Source of the DNA: Rhodoferax sp.
Lineage (GTDB): Bacteria > Pseudomonadota > Gammaproteobacteria > Burkholderiales > Burkholderiaceae_C
Direction of reading: 5' to 3'
NCBI GenBank assembly: GCA_025358555.1
Contig: JANYJD010000179.1
Coordinates: 1-46,367 of the forward strand
DNA length: 46,367 nt
Under the pieces are notes generated by a model. That model ran no database searches. It saw only the letters and a program-made list of their open reading frames with translations, and had not been told where the DNA came from. Shown piece after piece: positions 1-9,003 of the stretch; positions within the stretch are counted from its first letter, which is position 1; the number at the start of each line of letters is the position of its first letter. The position numbers and the translations under genes were made by a program.

Positions 1-8
1 CGGGCGAC
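1..8 (-). CRISPR. Possible first bases of a type I-C CRISPR repeat cut by the window edge
   Basis: Read on the minus strand the first eight bases are GTCGCCCG. Type I-C repeats generally begin GTCGC followed by a C-rich stem, and the position fits: same strand as the cas operon, just past cas2 and about 250 bases of non-coding DNA. Only eight bases are visible, so this is an inference and no spacer can be seen. Confidence 0.4.
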
Positions 9-261
9 TCGCTTCGCAGCCAAGCGACCGTTAACAAAGGCATTTTTCATGTTTTTGCGCGAACCTCTCAACGCATTAGCATTTGCATCGTGCGTTTCAT
101 TGCTCTGATCGAAAAAATCATTGGAATCATTGGCTTGCGTAGCGCGCGAACCTTATGGCGGGAAACCCGTCACTTGGGGTTCGCGAAGGCGACGTTATCA
201 CAGGCCGGGCATTTGCGGCCATTCGAAGCATGGGATTCTTGCGGTATTGAATGACGGAGAT
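9..261 (-). promoter_or_regulatory. CRISPR leader region downstream of cas2
   Basis: This 253-base stretch has no convincing gene and runs from the cas2 stop to the presumed first repeat. It is AT-richer than the cas genes in its distal half (20-130). The motif GCGCGAACC occurs at 57-65 and 144-152, and the related inverted form GGTTCGCG occurs at 178-185. Such repeated motifs between cas2 and the array fit a leader, which carries the array promoter and the integration signals. The leader role is inferred from position. Confidence 0.55.
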
Positions 262-552
262 TTACAGCACCAGGGGTCCGTCAAAATCGACTGCCTTGAA
301 CGCGCCGTGCTCCAGCACTTCAAACCCGCGTGTTTCGGGGATGCGGTACAGCCGCAGGCAGTCTTGCGCGGGGTCGATTTCTGCCAGCAACTCGCGCTCC
401 AAAGTCTCGAATCGGGCCAGATCCAGCTGGCATTCAAAGACCGACTTCTGCACACGCTGTCCTGTGCTTTCACAAACTTTGGCCACCCTGCGCAAGCGGC
501 GCCTGCCCGCCTTGGTCTCCGTGCTCACGTCATAGCAAACCAGTACCAGCAT
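262..552 (-). CDS. cas2: CRISPR-associated endonuclease Cas2
   Basis: This 96-residue protein is the small structural partner of Cas1 in spacer acquisition. Two Cas2 chains bridge two Cas1 dimers in the integration complex. The N-terminus [10 protein letters not shown] is the standard Cas2 first beta strand with the metal-binding aspartate (D9), and the VQKSVFEC segment is the usual second strand. Length is typical. It is the last gene of the operon, 31 bases after cas1, and precedes the leader. The ATG start at 550-552 is the only sensible one. Confidence 0.95.
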   Translation of the reverse strand: MLVLVCYDVSTETKAGRRRLRRVAKVCESTGQRVQKSVFECQLDLARFETLERELLAEIDPAQDCLRLYRIPETRGFEVLEHGAFKAVDFDGPLVL

Positions 553-583
553 CGTGCATCCCTATTTTAATTTTTTTGAGGGG

Positions 584-1612
584 CTACTTGGCAACAAATG
601 GCACATACGGAGCGGCGTCATCACGCACGGCACGCGCCATCAACCTCGCCTGCACCAGCGGCAGCAGGCCCAACGGCACAGCCTGCGCAAGCAGCGGATG
701 GCTCACTTCATCGCGCTTGCGTTCCTGGTACGCCACCACCACGGCCTTGCGCGCATCAGGCGCCAGAGAAACGCCGCCACCCTCACGCATTGCAAAGTCA
801 TCCGCCGCCAATTGGCTGCGGTTGATCAACGTCAGAGCCAAGCGGTCTGCCCAAGGGCGAAACTCTTCCATCAAATCCAGCGCCAGCGCGGCGCGCCCTG
901 GCCGCAAGGCGTGCAAGAAGCCAACTTGTGGATCCAGGCCCGCAGCCTCCAGAGCAGAGCGGCAGTCGTTCATCCACATGGCGTACAAGAATGACAGTAC
1001 GGCATTGAAACGGTCGCGCGGCGGGCGGCGGGTGCGCCCATCCATCTGGAAGAATTCGCGTTGATCAGGGCGAACCAGCAAATTGAGACCACTGAAATAT
1101 TGCCGCGCCGCCTCGCCTTCAATGCCGCGCAACACGTCCAGACTGCTGGCATCAGGCAGCGCGCGCAGACTGGCGGCCAAGTCATCGGCGACTCGGGTCA
1201 AGGTTTTAGCTTCATCCTCAAGCTTGGCCTCACGCGCGCCCCGCTGCAAAACCTGGCGCGTGTTTTTGATCTTGCCTGCCACACAGGCGCGCGCCATGTC
1301 CAAGGTAAACACCGGGTCTGCCACGCGCTGAAACTGCGCCTGGCGCAGCAGCACATTGCCCGTCACCGCCCCTTCAAGCCGGGCTTTGAAGCGCCCGCTG
1401 TCATCCAGCAGCACGAGCGCAATCCCGTCCTCAGCCAGTCGGTGCATCAGCGGGGCAGACAAACCCGTATGGCCAAAACACACCACCCCGCTCAAATGGT
1501 GCAGCGGCACGCGCAGGCGGGTTTCCTTCTCCACCTCTACGCGCAAGGTGTCGTTATCGAGCCGCAGATAGGTGTCTGGCGTCGTCACATAGAGAGTGTT
1601 GAGAAGCTGCAT
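584..1612 (-). CDS. cas1: Type I-C CRISPR integrase Cas1
   Basis: This 342-residue protein is the metal-dependent integrase that inserts new spacers at the leader end of the array. The expected catalytic residues are visible: glutamate 165 in RGIEGEAARQYF, histidine 234 in GFLH, and the acidic pair D246/E249 in ALDLMEEFRP. The N-terminal beta domain and C-terminal helical domain are both present and length is normal, so the gene looks functional. It follows cas4 by 24 bases and precedes cas2 by 31, forming the usual cas4-cas1-cas2 adaptation block of type I-C systems. Confidence 0.96.
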   Translation of the reverse strand: MQLLNTLYVTTPDTYLRLDNDTLRVEVEKETRLRVPLHHLSGVVCFGHTGLSAPLMHRLAEDGIALVLLDDSGRFKARLEGAVTGNVLLRQAQFQRVADPVFTLDMARACVAGKIKNTRQVLQRGAREAKLEDEAKTLTRVADDLAASLRALPDASSLDVLRGIEGEAARQYFSGLNLLVRPDQREFFQMDGRTRRPPRDRFNAVLSFLYAMWMNDCRSALEAAGLDPQVGFLHALRPGRAALALDLMEEFRPWADRLALTLINRSQLAADDFAMREGGGVSLAPDARKAVVVAYQERKRDEVSHPLLAQAVPLGLLPLVQARLMARAVRDDAAPYVPFVAK

Positions 1613-1636
1613 GCAGTTCAGACCTTATTTCAAACC

Positions 1637-2275
1637 CTAAGCATCCGGGTTAAACAGGGCGGCGCGGGCCGCCGCAAAATCAGCTCGCGCTGCTACAGGC
1701 TGGCAACGCTCCAATAACGAGCACGCCTTGCATCGTTTGGCGGCCTGGTCTGCCTCCAACGCCGGTGGCAACTTGCCAGAAGCCAACATTTGCCGGATGG
1801 CCTGCGCGGTTTGCGCCACGTCGGCGCGAAGCTGCGCGGTAACGGGCACAACACGCCGTCGTTTGGAAGTGGCGTAATAAATGGCCCCCTCACCCACCGG
1901 TTTGCCCAGCATGCTTTCAAGGCACACGGCTTGTGCGGCCAGTTGGATATCGTCACACGCCGCAATGTCTGCCGCCTTGTTACGGCTGCCGTGTTTGTAT
2001 TCCACGGGGTACGGCACGCCACCCGATAAAAACTCGACCACATCGGACTTGCCCACGAGACCCAGCGCGTCATGCCACAACGGCATGGCGCGCTCCACAC
2101 GAACACCCTTGGCAGTTTCCACACCAGGCTTGTCTACCCTTGCATGCACCGCCTGCCCACGCAGCGTGTGAACGTTTTCATCAAACACCTGTTCCAAATG
2201 GATCAAGCCGCACTGACGCGGGCAGTAGTGCCAGTGCTGCAAGGCGGACAGAGGGATTTTTTCAGGCTCGTCCAC
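1637..2275 (-). CDS. cas4: CRISPR-associated exonuclease Cas4
   Basis: This 212-residue RecB-like nuclease works with Cas1-Cas2 to trim prespacers and select those flanked by a correct PAM. The N-terminal HYCPRQC (C18, C22) and the C-terminal cluster C182, C185 and C191 in KRCKACSLLERC are the iron-sulfur ligands. The VEYKHG segment is the RecB-type catalytic motif. The start is GTG at 2273-2275, preceded by a weak TAGGAA Shine-Dalgarno-like stretch. In the usual type I-C order cas4 follows cas7 directly, but here it is separated from cas7 by a Bro-N gene. Confidence 0.95.
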   Translation of the reverse strand: MDEPEKIPLSALQHWHYCPRQCGLIHLEQVFDENVHTLRGQAVHARVDKPGVETAKGVRVERAMPLWHDALGLVGKSDVVEFLSGGVPYPVEYKHGSRNKAADIAACDDIQLAAQAVCLESMLGKPVGEGAIYYATSKRRRVVPVTAQLRADVAQTAQAIRQMLASGKLPPALEADQAAKRCKACSLLERCQPVAARADFAAARAALFNPDA

Positions 2276-2297
2276 AAGATTCCTATGTCGTAGTGCC

Positions 2298-3143
2298 TTA
2301 CGCTTTGCGCGGTGCCTTCAAGGTCTTCTTGGCAGTCGGCGGCAGGTAATTGCCACCCGTCACCACCGACTCGCCGGTCTGGCTCTCCAATTGGTGGCGG
2401 GCCTGCGCGGCGATGCGGCCACCGCTTTTGGCGGCGGTCTTGTTTTGCGCCATGCCGGTGGCATCCACGCTCTGCGCAATCTGGCGGGTGGACAGCTCGG
2501 CCAAGGCGGTAAAAATAAGCTCTGCCTCGCTCATATGGTCGCGCAGGTTGTGGCTGCTCAAGCCCTTGATGTCCTTGTGTTGCGCCACGCTCACACCGGC
2601 CCATTCCTGGTGGATGATGTTGGTCAGAATGGCAAATTCGCTGCCCTTTTTGATGTCATGTTCATTCCAGTAGTCAGTCAGCTTGTTGCGGGTCTCCTGC
2701 CCGGTCATACGCTGCTGAATCCACTTGTCGCTGCGCCCATGCTGCTGCCATGTCTGGCGGGCTCGGTCGAGCAACAGCGCCGGGTCGGCCATTTCTTGCA
2801 TGCGCACGTAGCCCACCTTGGCCAACCAGAGCTTGATGGGCTCGGCTTTGGGGCTGGGGACGGACTGGACGAGGCGCAACAGGGTTTCGGCGGTGGCACA
2901 GTCGGTCTCGCGCTTTTTGCCGTCCAGGGATGTCAATTTCAACCGTACGATTTTTTCGTACGGTTGCTCAGAACCTGCTTCTTGCGCAAGCTTTCGCTTG
3001 AGGTCAGACCAGTAACGCTTGGGGTTATTGCTGTCCGTCAGCACTTGCACCACGTCGATCACGGAAAACCACCAGGTTTCGGTATCTTCGTTGTAAACGC
3101 GACGGATGGATTCGCCTTCGAATTCGGTGGGCAGAATTTTCAT
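2298..3143 (-). CDS. Bro-N / DinD-like protein inserted in the cas operon
   Basis: This 281-residue protein is not a known core Cas protein. Residues 1 to about 115 look like a Bro-N domain, a DNA-binding domain found in viral BRO proteins and phage antirepressors (WWFSVIDVVQVLTDSNNPKRYW, shortened: WWFSVIDVVQVL). The rest resembles the tail of bacterial DinD/BRO-type proteins, with QQRMTGQETRNKLTDYW, a GLSSHNLRDHMSEAEL segment and a final GESVVTGGNYL. The gene lies 11 bases after cas7 and 22 bases before cas4, on the same strand, so it is probably co-transcribed. The ATG at 3141-3143 has only a weak ribosome site. A regulatory or DNA-damage role is possible but unproven. The family assignment is from memory of its motifs. 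Confidence 0.8.
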   Translation of the reverse strand: MKILPTEFEGESIRRVYNEDTETWWFSVIDVVQVLTDSNNPKRYWSDLKRKLAQEAGSEQPYEKIVRLKLTSLDGKKRETDCATAETLLRLVQSVPSPKAEPIKLWLAKVGYVRMQEMADPALLLDRARQTWQQHGRSDKWIQQRMTGQETRNKLTDYWNEHDIKKGSEFAILTNIIHQEWAGVSVAQHKDIKGLSSHNLRDHMSEAELIFTALAELSTRQIAQSVDATGMAQNKTAAKSGGRIAAQARHQLESQTGESVVTGGNYLPPTAKKTLKAPRKA

Positions 3144-3154
3144 GCGTGCTTCAA

Positions 3155-4153
3155 TCAGCAGCGTCTGGTCAGTTTTACGCCGACGACAGGCTGAACAGAT
3201 TGCCCAACGGCCAGGCTTTGCCCGTCAAAGGCCACTGAATACGCATCAAAGCTGCGAGCCACGTCGCCCTCTGTTTTGGGCTCCACCTTGAGGCGGTCAA
3301 ACAGGGCATGGGCCGGGGCGTTGCCGAGTTCGCTATCGTGCTTGAACACATACAGCCCACGGGTGGACATTTCACCGCGTGCGGCGGAGCGGTCGTGCTC
3401 GAACATTTGCGCCAAGGCCTGGAACACCAACTCCAGGTCCCCTTCGCCAAAACCAGTCTGCTTAGCCAGGAAGGAAGACACAAAACCATGGGCCACATAC
3501 ACGCCATAGGGCACGGTGTGCTTACGGCCCATGGTGCGATTGTCACCCTGCTGCTTTTCAGCCTCCGCTTGCGTAGCCACGGCCATGCGGGTGATGGAAT
3601 GCTCCAGCGCCACAATAGGTTCGACGGAACGGGCAAAGGTGAGCTGTACCGGCCCGCGCACCTGGCCGCAGTTCACGCCGGTGGACATCACCGCGCCAAA
3701 GGTGCGCACGTCAAAGAAGTTTTGGCACATCCATTTGCGGGCCTGGCCCACTTCATCGGCGCTGCCTTTGCGTTTTTCTTTGACAGGTTTTTTCGTTTTT
3801 ACGTCAGTTGCTACATTTGTAGTAGCTTCATCCTCTTGTTCTTCGGGGGCTACAGCCAGATTTAGTGCCGAATAGGCACGCTGGTTCTGATGGTTAAGGA
3901 TGGCTTTTTCGCGCACATAGATTTCAAAGCGCTTTTCTCCTTCCACGGGCTCACGCTCGTCTTGCTCTTTGACCAAGCCCACAAAATTGCGCACTTTGCG
4001 CTTGAGCGACACGTCGGTCACCAAGCCGTGACCTGATTCCGCATCTAGGCGCGGCATGTTGCCGGCGTCGGGGTCTCCGTTGGGATTGCCGTCCTTCACA
4101 TCAAAAATGAGGACGAAGTCATAGCGGTTGGCAAGTGGATTGGTTGTGGTCAT
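3155..4153 (-). CDS. cas7: Type I-C Cascade backbone protein Cas7 (Csd2)
   Basis: This 332-residue protein is the RAMP subunit that polymerises along the crRNA to form the Cascade backbone. The N-terminus ([20 protein letters not shown]) and the [10 protein letters not shown] segment are hallmarks of Csd2. Residues about 103-133 are an acidic then lysine-rich stretch, and the protein is some 30-40 residues longer than the usual 280-300, which suggests a disordered insertion. The ATG overlaps the cas8c stop by four bases and has an AAGGAG site seven bases upstream, so it is translationally coupled to cas8c. Confidence 0.95.
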   Translation of the reverse strand: MTTTNPLANRYDFVLIFDVKDGNPNGDPDAGNMPRLDAESGHGLVTDVSLKRKVRNFVGLVKEQDEREPVEGEKRFEIYVREKAILNHQNQRAYSALNLAVAPEEQEDEATTNVATDVKTKKPVKEKRKGSADEVGQARKWMCQNFFDVRTFGAVMSTGVNCGQVRGPVQLTFARSVEPIVALEHSITRMAVATQAEAEKQQGDNRTMGRKHTVPYGVYVAHGFVSSFLAKQTGFGEGDLELVFQALAQMFEHDRSAARGEMSTRGLYVFKHDSELGNAPAHALFDRLKVEPKTEGDVARSFDAYSVAFDGQSLAVGQSVQPVVGVKLTRRC

Positions 4154-4560
4154 ACAGATTCTCCTTCGGCGGGGTTTGGTGTAGTGGATGGCGTACTGGA
4201 ATCGTCAATTGCTTTTGGCGGACGGTCTTGGCGTTGGTGGTAATAACCCAGTGCGAACCGGCCTTGATCTGGCAGGGAAAGCTGTCTTGGGATGTCGGGA
4301 AGGTCGCCCAATATTTCTCCAATCAACTTTTCAAACCACTCTTTTTGGCGCCAAGGCAATTTCTTCAAGTGAGCAACTTTCAGCTTGTCCAAAGTCGGGA
4401 ATACGATGCCAGGTGAACTCGCCATCGCACCGTAGTATTTGTCTCGAATGGTCGAGTTCAGCTTTCCACCACCACCTGCGGCGTTCTCTTGGATGCGTTC
4501 AAGTACAGCAAACAGCCGACCTAAAAGGTATCCCGGATTCGTATTAGTGAGATCAAGCAT
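4150..4560 (-). CDS. cas11c: Cas11c small subunit by internal start within cas8c
   Basis: Type I-C systems are known to make the small Cascade subunit Cas11c from an internal start inside cas8c. Here the in-frame ATG at 4558-4560 (protein start [20 protein letters not shown]) would give 136 residues, close to the reported size of about 120-130. On the minus strand an AAGGAG Shine-Dalgarno occupies 4570-4575, ending nine bases before this ATG. That is stronger than several of the gene-start sites in this operon. The product is inferred from this signal and the family precedent. Confidence 0.7.
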   Translation of the reverse strand: MLDLTNTNPGYLLGRLFAVLERIQENAAGGGGKLNSTIRDKYYGAMASSPGIVFPTLDKLKVAHLKKLPWRQKEWFEKLIGEILGDLPDIPRQLSLPDQGRFALGYYHQRQDRPPKAIDDSSTPSTTPNPAEGESV

Positions 4561-6006
4561 TGGTAAAAGCTCCTTTTCAATTAAGTGGTCTGGTGCTGAA
4601 AGATTTGTTTTGCGTATCTGTCGATTGAGGCAGGCCTTAATCACTGCCGCTCGGACGTAGGGAACGTTCTGAGCTTGTGTTCCCTGCTGGGTTTTCTTCG
4701 CTTGTTCTGCGCGGCAGCGCCCCACTGCTGCGTTAAACCACAACGCCGGGTAAGGTGTGTTTTCGCTCTCAAAAATAGCATCCACAATCGCACCACCCAG
4801 ATTCGGCGGAAGGCGGTCAATGTCGCCAAAAGTTTGACTGCTGGTTGCCAGGCAAACCGTTTGAAGCAATCGCTTCAAACTTGGATATTGCGGGTCATAC
4901 GAACCACGCGCCAGCGACAGGTCATCAAAGTGCTGGGCGATGCGGTGACCCAGCTCACGCAAGGTAACGCAGTGGTAGAAGCGGATGCTGATACGCGCCG
5001 CGTTGGGGGCCAGACCCAAGACATAAAAGCGCGTGGTTTCATCAGAACGGCCCCATTTGCCACTTTGCACCGCATCCAGCACGGCTTGCACGGCATTTGT
5101 GCTGCGGTCAGGGTCGTCTTTGGGTGGGTCGCCAAAGATGTCTGCCGCCGCTGTCTCAAAGTCCGAATCATGCTCAGTCCAGAACACCGTGGACGCATCC
5201 CCCACCTGAATGCGCTGGGGCGAGTCCTTGCGCAGCAGGTGGTTCAGCGCGGTGGTGTAGGCAAAGGCGGCGGCCTGACTCACCGGCGCATTCTCGCCCT
5301 GGCGTTCGGCTTTGCCATACGACTCGAAGGCGCGGGCGTTGAATGAAACGATATTGGCCCCCGATGTCTGCGCACCCCATACACCTTTGATGGACGCATG
5401 AAGGCGCTCCACCGGGGCTTGCTCACCCGTGACCAAACACATCGCCTGGGGCGCGTCGTCGCCGATGGAAACATTCAGCGCAGCGCTGACCACTGCCGTG
5501 CGTTGACACACCAAATCCTGATCGCATTGCAGCCGAAAGCTCAACACCGCGTTGCTCTCTAGCGCATCTTCCCAGGCGGGCTGGCGTTCCAACTGTGTGA
5601 GGTCGATGCGATCCAGAAAGCGCGTGACGGCTTGAATGCCTGCGTCCTCTAGGGCAGCATCAGGTAATGCCGCAATGCGGGCGCGGAAGGCGGCGTGTTG
5701 CTCGGCCACGCGCTCGGGCTTGCCTTTGGTGTCCACTCCCAGCACGTATTCCAAGGTGTCCCACAACAAATTAGCAGCCACGCCAGAAGTCTTTTTAATA
5801 CCCATGGGCACCCGAAAAACGCGGGCCACTTTCCTTTTTCCATTTAACTCGCGTGTGTCGCGCAACTGCAGCAATTCACCCTCGGGGCTAATCTCCAGCA
5901 GAAAGGGGATTTCCTTTTGCTCCAGCCCATATCTGGGCAAGCGCTGCGCCGGGTCAGAGGCGTCGCACTTGCGGCGGTAGTAGTCGTTCAGAGCCTGCAA
6001 AATCAT
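4150..6006 (-). CDS. cas8c: Type I-C Cascade large subunit Cas8c (Csd1)
   Basis: This 618-residue protein is the large subunit of type I-C Cascade, which recognises the PAM and recruits Cas3. The opening ([31 protein letters not shown]) and the C-terminal [10 protein letters not shown] region are typical of Csd1, and length is normal. The ATG overlaps the cas5 stop in the sequence GGATGA and is preceded by GGAGG at a good distance. Its last 136 codons contain a strong internal ribosome site and start, described separately as Cas11c. Confidence 0.95.
   Translation of the reverse strand: MILQALNDYYRRKCDASDPAQRLPRYGLEQKEIPFLLEISPEGELLQLRDTRELNGKRKVARVFRVPMGIKKTSGVAANLLWDTLEYVLGVDTKGKPERVAEQHAAFRARIAALPDAALEDAGIQAVTRFLDRIDLTQLERQPAWEDALESNAVLSFRLQCDQDLVCQRTAVVSAALNVSIGDDAPQAMCLVTGEQAPVERLHASIKGVWGAQTSGANIVSFNARAFESYGKAERQGENAPVSQAAAFAYTTALNHLLRKDSPQRIQVGDASTVFWTEHDSDFETAAADIFGDPPKDDPDRSTNAVQAVLDAVQSGKWGRSDETTRFYVLGLAPNAARISIRFYHCVTLRELGHRIAQHFDDLSLARGSYDPQYPSLKRLLQTVCLATSSQTFGDIDRLPPNLGGAIVDAIFESENTPYPALWFNAAVGRCRAEQAKKTQQGTQAQNVPYVRAAVIKACLNRQIRKTNLSAPDHLIEKELLPMLDLTNTNPGYLLGRLFAVLERIQENAAGGGGKLNSTIRDKYYGAMASSPGIVFPTLDKLKVAHLKKLPWRQKEWFEKLIGEILGDLPDIPRQLSLPDQGRFALGYYHQRQDRPPKAIDDSSTPSTTPNPAEGESV
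4569..4575 (-). promoter_or_regulatory. Internal ribosome binding site for Cas11c
   Basis: The minus strand reads AAGGAGC inside the cas8c reading frame, nine bases before an in-frame ATG. Such a near-perfect site inside a gene is unlikely by chance and decides the Cas11c start. Confidence 0.7.
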
Positions 6007-6659
6007 CCGCGTGCCTCCTCAAACGGGGGAACCTGCACCACGCCCTTGTCAATCTTCGCTTTGAAAAAGCGCGGCTGTGGGTCAGAGGGATGGGTGAAGT
6101 CCAGGTCATGCAGCATCCACCCCAGCTCGCGAGTGTCACCAATCGGCGTGGCGGGTGGCGTGTCTGCTGTCACCAACCGAAAGTCCGCTGCGAACTCTCG
6201 GCAGCCCAGGTACGGTTGGTTCACGCACTGGCCTTTGCTGGCGCGGCGGGTGAACATTTCGGTGTATTTCATCAAGGGCTCCACGCAGCCTTGGGTCAGC
6301 GACAAATCCGCATGAAGGCGGTAGGCCACATCGCGTAAAAAGTAGCCTGCACGCTGCTGGCGCCCGTCTTCGATGTACAAACCCAGCGTCCCGCTGCCTG
6401 CCGCCATGGCCTGCTGCACATTGCGTGTGGACACCACAGCGCTGACTTCATTGCGCCGCAAGTTGATCCAGCGGATGGGCTTGAGCACCTCGATGCGCTG
6501 CACCCGCCATCGGATGGCCGGTTTCCAGAGCACGGACTCAAACACGGCGCGGGCCGCAGATGGCGTCATCACGTCATACGAGACGCGCTCCACTTTCATC
6601 TCCGGGCGGGTAAAGCAGGCAAAGGGGCCTGATACCTCTAAGCAAAAGTGAGCAGTCAT
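6003..6659 (-). CDS. cas5: Type I-C crRNA-processing endonuclease Cas5c (Cas5d)
   Basis: This 218-residue RAMP protein replaces Cas6 in type I-C systems: it cuts the precursor transcript and stays bound to the crRNA 5' handle in Cascade. The N-terminus (CLEVSGPFACFTRPEMKVER) and the QRAGYFLRDVAYRLHA segment are typical of Cas5c, and length is normal. No cas6 is present in the window, which agrees with this role. The ATG at 6657-6659 has GAGG upstream. It lies nine bases after cas3 and overlaps cas8c by four bases. Confidence 0.94.
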   Translation of the reverse strand: MTAHFCLEVSGPFACFTRPEMKVERVSYDVMTPSAARAVFESVLWKPAIRWRVQRIEVLKPIRWINLRRNEVSAVVSTRNVQQAMAAGSGTLGLYIEDGRQQRAGYFLRDVAYRLHADLSLTQGCVEPLMKYTEMFTRRASKGQCVNQPYLGCREFAADFRLVTADTPPATPIGDTRELGWMLHDLDFTHPSDPQPRFFKAKIDKGVVQVPPFEEARG

Positions 6660-6668
6660 AAAGTCCCT

Positions 6669-8921
6669 CTATGAGAAAAAACCGCTGGGGTTGTAGAGAT
6701 CGTCATCCCCCGTCAGACCCAATATATTACTGTATAAATTATCAGTTTTCGACAATACGTGCAAACCAGGAATGGGCAGCGAGAGATCGCCTTGGTTCAA
6801 CATTTTGGTTGCTTGCCGCTGTGGGATCGTGATGGTGTACCGCTGCAACTTGCGCATCAACCAACGCTGCGGGCCTTCTGCGGCCAACACTCCCAGCAGC
6901 CTTTCAATCTCGTCATGGTGCGCCGCGTAGCGCACCACCACAGTGGCGGAGTCGGCATCGTCAATCAGGCGAAAGGCTTCTGCTGCCGTGCGGAACTGCA
7001 CGCTCAGGGTTTTGCGGTCGTTGACGGTGAGTTTTTTGACAATATCCTTGGCATCCAAATTTACCGATTGGTAGAACTCTTTGAAGTACCGGTCAAACAA
7101 AGCTCGCCTAAGCGGATCGTGTGCCTGGCCGTGCAAGGTGGAGACGCAGGCATCCGTCCCTTTGCGCAAGTGACCCAGCGGTGGCCGTTCGGGCGGCACA
7201 AACACCACCACACGCCCCTTGCCCTCCATGCGCCCTTCGCGGTTGCAGCGACCTGCGGCTTGGGCAATGGAGTCCAGTCCGGCCAGGGCGCGGTAGACCA
7301 CGGGGAAGTCGATGTCCACACCCGCCTCCACCAGTTGGGTGCTGACCACGCGCATGGGCTGCTGGTCACGCCCCTCGCGCCTGGCTTGAAGGCGTTGTTT
7401 GATTTGAGTGATGACATTCTTGCGGTGTGCGCCGCACATCAAGGCTGACAGGTGCAGGGTGCCAACAGGCATCAGGCGCTGCAATTCGCGGGCCGCTTTG
7501 CGGGTGTTGACGATGACCAGAACGCAGTCTTCGGCGCTGAGCTGATTGGCAATGTCAGCCCAGGCGGTGGGGGTTGTCCAGTCGGGGGGCAGCGTCACAT
7601 CGACACGCTTGAGGGCATCAAATAGGGCGTCGGGGTGGTCGATGATCTCGCGAACGTTTTCCAAACCCCGCAGGTTTTTGATGGCATCAAAATAGGTGGT
7701 GCTATTCAGCGCAGGTTGGGTGGCGGTGCACAGCACCACGGTCACGCCATAGTGCGCCACCAGCAACTTGAGCACATCCAGAATCGGCTGCAAAAAAGCA
7801 GGCGGCAGTTGCTGCGCTTCATCCAGCACGATGACACTGCCTACCAGGTTGTGCAGCTTGCGGCACCGCGAGGTTTGAGAAGCGAACAGGGATTCAAACA
7901 ACTGCACGTTCGTCGTTACCACCAACGGCGCATCCCAGTTTTCGCAGGCCAAGCGGCTGCGGGCAGTTTCGTCTTTTTCGGCGGCATCAAACTGACTGTG
8001 GTGCTCGATCAGTACCTCGTCCCCCAACGCCGTGAACACGTTGCGAAACACCTCTGCAGTCTGCTCGATGATGCTGGTGTAGGGTATGGCGTAGATGATG
8101 CGGCGCTTGCCATGGGCCTGCGCGTGCTCCATTGCAAACGCCAGGCTGGACAGCGTCTTGCCGCCACCCGTGGGCACGGTTAGCGAGAAGAGGCCCGCAG
8201 GCAAGGCGGCCTTGGCGCGGCATTGGCGTAGGACATCGGCACGCAAGGTGTTGACGGGCGTGTCAGCCACCGGCAATGCCGCCATGTGGGCATCAAAAGC
8301 CTGCCGCATTTGTTTGAGCGAGGGGAAGCCTTCGCGACGGGCCGGCTTGCCTGCATCAAAGTGCGCTTCGGTGTCCAGAAAGTCGGCATCCACCAAACAG
8401 GAGAACAGCATCCGCACCCACAGTGCAAAGCCTCTGGCACCACCGGGAATCTGCGCCACCAAATCGCCATGCGCCAATATGCTGGTCGGGGGATTGGCTG
8501 CCAAGGCTTCCTTCAATTCCAGTTGGGAGTCTTCGCTTTGCAGCCGCTCTTTCAGTCCACCATCCCAGTCATCAAGCCCCGCATGGTGGCCTGCAATCAG
8601 ATAGGCGAGTACGTTTCCGTAGGGATGGTTCGGTTGGTTCAATTGCTGAATGGCCCACAACGCGCCAGCGGCAGAGTGGGTTTTCTCGCGTCCGCCCACC
8701 TTGCCTTCAATGTGTGCATCCGGGTTGTCCGCCAGCCGCACATAGCGCTGAAAGCCTGGCCGGTATTTGCCAAGGTCGTGCCACAGGCCAGCCAGATAAG
8801 CCCATCGCTGCGTGGGCACGGCGGTATCAAATGCCTTGGAAAACTCTGCAGCTATTTCAGCGACCTTTTCCAAATGGCTTGCCAAAAGATGTCCGCCCGA
8901 ATGGGCCAATGCCTCTGCCAC
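6669..8921 (-). CDS. cas3: CRISPR nuclease-helicase Cas3 (HD-fused)
   Basis: This 750-residue protein is recruited to Cascade-bound DNA, then nicks, unwinds and degrades it. The N-terminal HD nuclease domain shows H7, H48-D49 (LAGLWHDLGKY), H82 and H112-H113 (GHHAGLDDW). The superfamily 2 helicase has Walker A at about 249-256 (VPTGGGKT) and a DEAQ box at 367-370, followed by the later motif GVDIDFP and QAAGRCNREG. All key residues look intact. The start is GTG at 8919-8921. It is the first structural gene of the operon, 82 bases after the WYL regulator. Confidence 0.96.
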   Translation of the reverse strand: MAEALAHSGGHLLASHLEKVAEIAAEFSKAFDTAVPTQRWAYLAGLWHDLGKYRPGFQRYVRLADNPDAHIEGKVGGREKTHSAAGALWAIQQLNQPNHPYGNVLAYLIAGHHAGLDDWDGGLKERLQSEDSQLELKEALAANPPTSILAHGDLVAQIPGGARGFALWVRMLFSCLVDADFLDTEAHFDAGKPARREGFPSLKQMRQAFDAHMAALPVADTPVNTLRADVLRQCRAKAALPAGLFSLTVPTGGGKTLSSLAFAMEHAQAHGKRRIIYAIPYTSIIEQTAEVFRNVFTALGDEVLIEHHSQFDAAEKDETARSRLACENWDAPLVVTTNVQLFESLFASQTSRCRKLHNLVGSVIVLDEAQQLPPAFLQPILDVLKLLVAHYGVTVVLCTATQPALNSTTYFDAIKNLRGLENVREIIDHPDALFDALKRVDVTLPPDWTTPTAWADIANQLSAEDCVLVIVNTRKAARELQRLMPVGTLHLSALMCGAHRKNVITQIKQRLQARREGRDQQPMRVVSTQLVEAGVDIDFPVVYRALAGLDSIAQAAGRCNREGRMEGKGRVVVFVPPERPPLGHLRKGTDACVSTLHGQAHDPLRRALFDRYFKEFYQSVNLDAKDIVKKLTVNDRKTLSVQFRTAAEAFRLIDDADSATVVVRYAAHHDEIERLLGVLAAEGPQRWLMRKLQRYTITIPQRQATKMLNQGDLSLPIPGLHVLSKTDNLYSNILGLTGDDDLYNPSGFFS

Positions 8922-9003
8922 AGTGCCCTACCCCGCAAATTGTGTTGATGTGCAGTCAGCTTACGCCCCCGCAGGCTCACTAGATGGACCTCTCCCGCAG
9001 ACT

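Noticed and set aside
1061-1717. Plus-strand frame opposite cas1
   Set aside because: No domain, and cas1 on the other strand has its catalytic residues in place.
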